A stretch of 9,247 nucleotides of DNA from assembly GCA_009924885.1 (NCBI GenBank), contig RFQS01000081.1, positions 1 to 9,247 on the forward strand. Reading direction: 5' to 3'. The notes beneath the pieces are model-generated. The model did no database searches. It saw nothing but the letters and a program-made list of their open reading frames with translations, and was not told the origin of the DNA. The translations under genes were made by a program, and so were the position numbers. Numbering within the stretch: position 1 is the stretch's first letter; each line of letters begins with the position of its first letter. Shown piece after piece: positions 5,472-9,247 of this stretch. Source of the stretch: Pseudomonadota bacterium (GTDB lineage Bacteria > Cyanobacteriota > Vampirovibrionia > LMEP-6097).

Positions 5472-6572
5472 TTAGATTTTGCTGGTTTGTGATAATACCT
5501 TATCAATGTCTTTTAGAATATCTATAATTTCTTTCGTTGATGATGCGAATTCTTTTTTCGCACCCTCTTCATCTTTCTGAATCCAGCCTTTTACCTCATC
5601 TAGTAAGTCTTTTTTCTGCTTACGCTGTGTTGGTTTATCTTTTGTGCTATTGATATCTTGAAATTTCTTTTGAAATTCTTGAGGATAATACTCTTCAAAG
5701 TTAAATTTAGAGAGGTTTTTGAAATTTTCAGGAGACCAGCTCTTAAATTTATTTTTCAAATCACTAATAGTGTTTTTACCTGCTTCATCACCATCTGCGA
5801 TTATCCAAGCCTTATTTTTATAAACTTCGCTTAAGTGAAGAAATGTAAATAATCTTTGGAAATCTACGAACCTTCCTTCTAAGTCATTAACCCCATTTGC
5901 AGCCATAGTTCTCAGCTTACCCTGTAAATTTGGTACAAACCAAGGTATCAAATATTCTCTAATAAAGAGTTCTGCTGAAGATTCTTCTAGTAATAACCAG
6001 CCTCTCCATAAATCATAATCAGAAAGATCATAACCAAGTCTCTCTAAAGCCTCTCTTCTCTGTTCTGAGCTATTTAATTCTATACATTTAGAAGTCGGTA
6101 TCTGATTGTTCTCGAATTCAGTTTCTATAAGAAATATTTTCGTTTTCTTTTCTCCCCCGAGGATTTTACTTACTATGTTCGAGTGGGTAGAGATGAAAAA
6201 CTGATTAGTACTTGATTTCTCTATGATTAAATTTAAGAGTTTTTTTAAAGCTTCTGGGTGTAAGTCATTTTCTAATTCCTCGATTAAAAAAATCTGTTGA
6301 TCTGCATGAAGAAGATCATAGAGTAAGGCCAGAATATGTGAGATTCCTTCTCCCATAGATGATATAGCGATTTGTTGATTAGCATTAAGCTCTATGCCGA
6401 CTCCTTTGCCATCACCCACTGTGAAGACATTTGGTTTAAAGCCTAGTATCTCTTGCGCTGTTTCTAAAAAGTCTTTCTTTGTATCGAGGCCAGTAGAGCA
6501 GATAGAATCTATTTTAGCTGGTAAGAAGAAAGGACTGGAAAGAGGAATTTGAAAAGGCTGGACACAATACAC
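5472..6572 (-). pseudogene. OLD-family ATPase/TOPRIM nuclease, N-terminal half missing
   Basis: OLD-family proteins join an ABC-type ATPase to a TOPRIM nuclease and often act in phage defence. The remaining 366 codons begin mid-ATPase. An ABC-signature-like SSMGEGISHIL lies at 71-81, Walker B IFLIEELENDLHP at 94-106 (Glu98, Glu99), and the H-loop FFISTHS has His130. A TOPRIM domain follows, with LLLEESSAELF around Glu197 and the D-x-D pair Asp260/Asp262 in IIADGDEAG. The Walker A loop and first half of the ATPase, roughly 150 or more residues in the family, are absent. The frame opens just after a TAG (plus 6582-6584), and its only upstream start is a GTG at 6572 with no ribosome site. ATP hydrolysis should therefore be impossible. 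The rest of the frame is undamaged, so truncation looks recent, or the C-terminal part is still used. Confidence 0.8.
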
Positions 6573-7237
6573 TCTCAGAGACTAAAAAATATGAAGTATA
6601 TTTTCAATTCCTCCTAGAAATTCTGAAAACTAAATACCCAGAGGTTTATGATAGATTCTATTACAAAGATTCAGATTTTGTAACTCAGCCAAAGTCCTAC
6701 CATGATGAGCTTTACAATACAACAGCTTCAGCAGGAGAAGATAACATTAAAACGGATAAATACAAACAACAATCTACTCAAACAAAGCTCAGTTACTTAA
6801 TTGCAGCAATCTTTGGACGAAATGTGCTGCATGGCAAATTTCGTCCTGAATTAAATAAAAACATGGAAGAGTATGAAAATAACAAAACTATATCTCTTGA
6901 AGATATTAAAGGGGAAATCGCAAAGGTAGATGGTAAGCCAATATTTAAAGTAATTTACACAGAAAATGGGTCTCTGGAACAGGGCAATTACAACGAAGGA
7001 GAGTTAGTCAACTACAATGAAAAGAGATACTTCTTAATAAAACCAAGTACTGATGGCTCTTTCCCAGATCCTTGCCAAATCGTTGATTACGAAATACTTG
7101 ACATAAATAATCAACAAGAACGATTACTCGGTCTACGCTTCGAAAAATTCGCAAACGACAACGGTTTCCTCTGCCACACTAGACACTACGATAAATATTT
7201 CGGCAGAGATATAAAACCCCAAAGAGAATCAAGATAA
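6518..7237 (+). pseudogene. Unidentified protein, apparently truncated at its 5' end
   Basis: A continuous frame of 239 codons opens after TAG 6515-6517 and ends at TAA 7235-7237. It has no ATG until 6869; a GTG at 6824 would give 137 residues but lacks a ribosome site and would discard a region that looks coding (YEVYFQFLLEILKTKYPEVY, KLSYLIAAIFGRN). It is soluble, rich in Lys, Glu, Asn and Tyr, with a beta-rich C-terminal half (KPIFKVIYTENGSLEQGNY onward). No family is recognised. Its first 55 bases overlap the 5' end of the OLD remnant in head-to-head orientation, so one or both genes were cut at a common junction near 6540-6590. It heads a likely operon with two small membrane proteins. 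If translated at all, the GTG form is the likely product. Confidence 0.5.
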
Positions 7238-7242
7238 ATTAT

Positions 7243-7542
7243 TTGAGGAAAAATGACCCCTCAAAAAATTTCTTATTTTCAGAGAAAATTAAAAAAATGA
7301 TTTTATGGATTGAATCAGAAAAATTCAGAGCAGAGCTATTAAAAGCAGCTGGCCTAGGTTTATGTACACCACTTTCAGCAAACCTTCTAATCTACCTCAC
7401 GGACACTGATTTTTCTTTACTCGGAGAACATTTGCCCAAAAGCATAATTAGTGTTCTAATGTTTTTCAACGGCTTAATAGTATTTCATAAAGCTCATGAA
7501 GTACTATTAAAGCTAGATGTTGATAAAGGAGACAGATGTTAG
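7243..7542 (+). CDS. Small membrane protein with two predicted helices
   Basis: 99 residues from TTG 7243, or 81 residues from ATG 7297. The charged N-terminus (many Lys and Glu) is followed by two hydrophobic stretches, about 35-52 (AAGLGLCTPLSANLLIYL) and about 67-83 (SIISVLMFFNGLIVFHK), with a short loop and a charged tail. The family is unknown; the size would fit a holin-like, toxin or accessory membrane protein, but nothing specific shows that. It begins 5 bases after the preceding stop codon and overlaps the next gene by 7 bases, so the three are probably one transcript with coupled translation. The start is uncertain: neither candidate has a strong ribosome site. Confidence 0.65.
   Translation: MRKNDPSKNFLFSEKIKKMILWIESEKFRAELLKAAGLGLCTPLSANLLIYLTDTDFSLLGEHLPKSIISVLMFFNGLIVFHKAHEVLLKLDVDKGDRC
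7525..7531 (+). promoter_or_regulatory. Strong ribosome binding site AAAGGAG
   Basis: AAAGGAG ends four bases before ATG 7536. It is the best Shine-Dalgarno sequence in the window and is the main support for the 56-codon gene that follows. It lies inside the end of the upstream gene, as expected for coupled translation. Confidence 0.7.
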
Positions 7543-7706
7543 ACTTTAGTAAACTAGATATAGGATTAATTAATTTGATTCTATTTATTCCTCTTTTCCT
7601 GTTCTTTTTGTATATCATGGACTACAAACCATCTAAGAGAGTTGGTTCCATTAAAGAAGATGCTAGCTTCTGGCAGTATCTTAAGGACTTCTATTCTTTT
7701 CGGTAA
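7536..7706 (+). CDS. 56-residue single-helix membrane protein
   Basis: A short frame from ATG 7536 to TAA 7704-7706, overlapping the preceding gene by 7 bases. Residues 9-28 (IGLINLILFIPLFLFFLYIM) form one strong membrane helix. The tail is hydrophilic and aromatic (FWQYLKDFYSFR), and positive charges just after the helix (KPSKR) suggest that the C-terminus faces the cytoplasm. A strong ribosome site precedes it, and a large hairpin terminator begins 45 bases downstream, so it closes the operon. The family is unknown. Coupled to a two-helix protein, it could be a subunit of a small membrane complex; that is inference. Confidence 0.7.
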   Translation: MLDFSKLDIGLINLILFIPLFLFFLYIMDYKPSKRVGSIKEDASFWQYLKDFYSFR

Positions 7707-7751
7707 ACTTTGATTAAGAAAGGAGCTTTCTAAGACTGGTCTACAAAAGCC

Positions 7752-7815
7752 AAATCAGTAAAATCTGCCTAATTTTTCGATTATAATCAGAAAATTAGGC
7801 AGATTTTTCAGATTT
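7752..7815. terminator. Large bidirectional hairpin terminator
   Basis: Perfect 17-bp arms, AAAATCTGCCTAATTTT (7760-7776) and its reverse complement (7791-7807), enclose a 14-base loop that contains the palindrome GATTATAATC (7779-7788). Another 5 bp (AAATC 7752-7756 with GATTT 7811-7815) extend the stem beyond a 3-by-3 internal loop. T-rich tracts occur on both strands. It sits between the convergent plus-strand operon and the ATPase gene and overlaps the ATPase stop codon. Confidence 0.9.
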
Positions 7816-9016
7816 AAGTCTTAAAAATCTCCAAAAAATCTTCATCCTCCTCCATATCCTCCAATTTAATAAATTTTATTAAACGCCCTTTATAATCTAG
7901 CTCCCCACTAATATTTTCATTAATAACAAAACAATGTTCTGTATTCGGATATGAACGCAAAAACTGCTCAAAAGCTTTAGGTATAAGCATTTGCTTTAGC
8001 TTAGATTTAACTTCGATAATGCTCGGCTTGCGATTTTTAATATAAATAAAATCTATTTCATTACCATCTTTAGTCCTCCAGAAACGTATCTCAGAGTTTT
8101 TAGGTGCTCGCATTCTTAAAGCATTGTGCACATAGGATTCATATAAAAGCCCCTTATCTGATCTGGCTTTCAATAAAGAAAAATCACTGATAATAGAATT
8201 CCTAATTCCATTGTCGAATAAAAAATATTTTTTAGATTTTTTCAGCTCATTACTGAGATTTTGCGAAAAACTATAAAGCGGATAAAGCACGAAAGTTTGT
8301 TCCAGTATTGCCAAATAATGCTCCGCAGTCTTATTACTTAACATCAATTCACGCGCAAGAGAGCTCACTGAAACAATTTGAGCCTGGGTATCAGCTAAAA
8401 TATAAATTAAGCGATTAAAAGCAGGAATATTCTCTTCTTTAATTAGGCTTTTAATATCTTTCAGGATATAGGTAGCGACTAGGTTATCAAGCAAATCAAT
8501 TTTCTGATCATTAGTTTTCAAATGCATCAAACCAGGTAAGCCTCCATAAATTAAATAAGTTTCAAAAGTTTTTTTTGTCTGCTTAAATTCACTAAAGCTG
8601 AGCGGGAATATATGCTTCTCAATCTTTCTTCCAGCAAGGCTTTCCTTTAAATGTTTATGCATTTCCAAGGAAGACGAACCTGAGGCAATGATTTTAACTT
8701 TCAATTTCCTATCATCAAAAATAGCCTTAAATAAACTAGAAGCATTTTCAAAATATTGAAATTCATCAATAAAAATAAAATCTGTGTTCTTGGTAATATC
8801 CTTATATAGACTGACTAAATCTTGATTAAAGTAACGACTATCTTCGGGGATCTCCAAATTAAAATATTTAGTTTTTTTCTTCTTAGCTTTAGCGAATTTC
8901 TCAAGCTCAATCATTAAATGGGTTTTACCAACCTGCCTTGCACCAATTAAGATCAATATTTCACTTTTTTTCAAGCACTTGATTAAATCATCGAAAGAAT
9001 CTCTCTTCACAAGCAT
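7814..9016 (-). CDS. AAA-14 / DUF4143 family ATPase
   Basis: 400 residues, typical for this family of stand-alone AAA ATPases, which often carry a nuclease-like C-terminus and are common in intracellular bacteria and archaea. The N-terminal AAA domain has Walker A GARQVGKT (25-32), Walker B FIFIDEF (80-86, Asp84-Glu85), a sensor-like ASGSSS (111-116) and LAGRKIEKHIFPLSFSEF (127-144). The DUF4143 region follows (about 180-335), with a helix-turn-helix-like stretch at 214-240 and the family's late motifs GLLYESYVHNAL, FWRTKDGNEIDF (Glu320, Asp322) and IIEVKSK (Glu335, Lys337), a PD-(D/E)XK-like pattern. Everything appears intact. No cellular role is established from sequence; ligand-gated DNA or defence roles are only suggested for relatives. 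ATG 9014-9016 has no Shine-Dalgarno sequence, and an unusual leader lies just upstream. Confidence 0.93.
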   Translation of the reverse strand: MLVKRDSFDDLIKCLKKSEILILIGARQVGKTHLMIELEKFAKAKKKKTKYFNLEIPEDSRYFNQDLVSLYKDITKNTDFIFIDEFQYFENASSLFKAIFDDRKLKVKIIASGSSSLEMHKHLKESLAGRKIEKHIFPLSFSEFKQTKKTFETYLIYGGLPGLMHLKTNDQKIDLLDNLVATYILKDIKSLIKEENIPAFNRLIYILADTQAQIVSVSSLARELMLSNKTAEHYLAILEQTFVLYPLYSFSQNLSNELKKSKKYFLFDNGIRNSIISDFSLLKARSDKGLLYESYVHNALRMRAPKNSEIRFWRTKDGNEIDFIYIKNRKPSIIEVKSKLKQMLIPKAFEQFLRSYPNTEHCFVINENISGELDYKGRLIKFIKLEDMEEDEDFLEIFKT

Positions 9017-9019
9017 ATA

Positions 9020-9093
9020 TTACTATTTTACCCAAGTACTCCAAAATAGTAAATTTTTGACGATTTTGGAGTGATAAGGAGAAATAGTAAATT
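9020..9093 (-). promoter_or_regulatory. Leader/operator of the ATPase gene with competing stems and repeated motif
   Basis: Two perfect 10-bp inverted repeats share a segment. TTACTATTTT (9020-9029) pairs with AAAATAGTAA (9043-9052), and ACTCCAAAAT (9038-9047) pairs with ATTTTGGAGT (9063-9072). Both use 9043-9047, so in RNA they exclude each other, and the first stem ends three bases from the ATG. The 12-base AAATAGTAAATT is also repeated exactly at 9044-9055 and 9082-9093. Either an RNA switch controlling the start codon or a set of operator sites for a DNA-binding autoregulator would fit. Confidence 0.5.
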
Positions 9094-9206
9094 AAGCAAT
9101 GTAGCTTCATTTCAAATATTTAAGTTTATTTTGCTTTCAGGGAAAGGACTTTCTTTTTCGTCTTTAATTTAAATACATTAATACTTTTCTTTGATAAAAT
9201 TGCACC

Positions 9207-9247
9207 ATGTTGAAATCTGCTTTTGAATGCCTAAAGAAGTGCTTGAA
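9207..9247 (+). CDS. Possible start of a gene running off the right edge
   Basis: ATG 9207 opens a frame of 13 codons plus two bases (MLKSAFECLKKCL) that is still open at the edge. GATAAAAT at 9193-9200 could be a -10 box only six bases upstream, again without a Shine-Dalgarno sequence. Too little is visible to name a product or to be sure the frame is real. The 113 bases between the leader repeats and this ATG show nothing else. Confidence 0.3.
   Translation, partial: MLKSAFECLKKCL

Noticed and set aside
6518..6590. Similarity of RRKDWKEEFEKA to the C-terminus of MazE/AbrB-type antitoxins
   Set aside because: The match is a short charged motif, the frame continues far beyond where such antitoxins end, and no toxin gene follows.
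5472..7542. A complete Gabija, PARIS or retron-type defence system around the OLD-family gene
   Set aside because: The ATPase half is missing, and no UvrD-like helicase, separate TOPRIM partner or reverse transcriptase is present in the window.
1..9247. CRISPR array
   Set aside because: No regularly spaced repeat series; the few repeats are pairs with unrelated spacing.

Overview
The window looks like the AT-rich chromosome of an alphaproteobacterium, most likely a member of the Rickettsiales (obligate intracellular). The grounds are the composition, the RpsL and RpsG sequences, a tRNA-His that still encodes the G-1:C73 pair (lost in many other alphaproteobacteria), a short dispersed-repeat-like element and a DUF4143-type ATPase. 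An rpe gene argues against classical Rickettsia, which lack the pentose phosphate pathway. The family cannot be fixed from this window.

Layout. Positions 1-212 hold the 3' end of an unidentified frame carrying two copies of a 34-bp repeat. Positions 193-597 (minus) encode a small protein with a weak GNAT-like look, divergent from rpsL-rpsG (664-1549). The usual next gene of the str operon, fusA, is absent; a convergent 125-residue acidic orphan (1578-1955, minus) follows instead. Next is a tightly overlapping three-gene operon (2028-5063): rpe, a soluble PAS histidine kinase, and an unusual protein with a degenerate receiver, a degenerate GGDEF domain and a second receiver whose phospho-acceptor Asp is Glu. 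tRNA-His (5112-5188) comes next.

The region after the tRNA looks accessory. It contains a 119-bp repeat bounded by imperfect inverted ends, further stem-loops, and an OLD-family ATPase/TOPRIM gene missing its N-terminal half (5472-6572, minus). That remnant meets head to head, with overlap, a plus-strand frame with no ATG near its 5' end (6518-7237). Two small membrane proteins follow in an apparent operon (7243-7542 and 7536-7706; the second has only 56 residues). A large bidirectional hairpin terminator separates them from a convergent AAA-14/DUF4143 ATPase (7814-9016, minus). Its leader holds two mutually exclusive 10-bp stems and repeated AAATAGTAAATT motifs. A new plus-strand frame may begin at 9207.

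How the genes work together. rpsL and rpsG serve the ribosome and rpe serves the non-oxidative pentose phosphate pathway. The kinase and multidomain regulator are probably a signalling pair reminiscent of PleC/PleD, but without diguanylate cyclase chemistry. Genes at the head of transcription units (rpsL, rpe, the ATPase and both hypotheticals) lack Shine-Dalgarno sequences, and several sit just downstream of a TGCTAnnnT extended -10-like motif. Some internal genes (the regulator, the 56-residue protein) do have Shine-Dalgarno sequences. This suggests very short or leaderless leaders for first genes.
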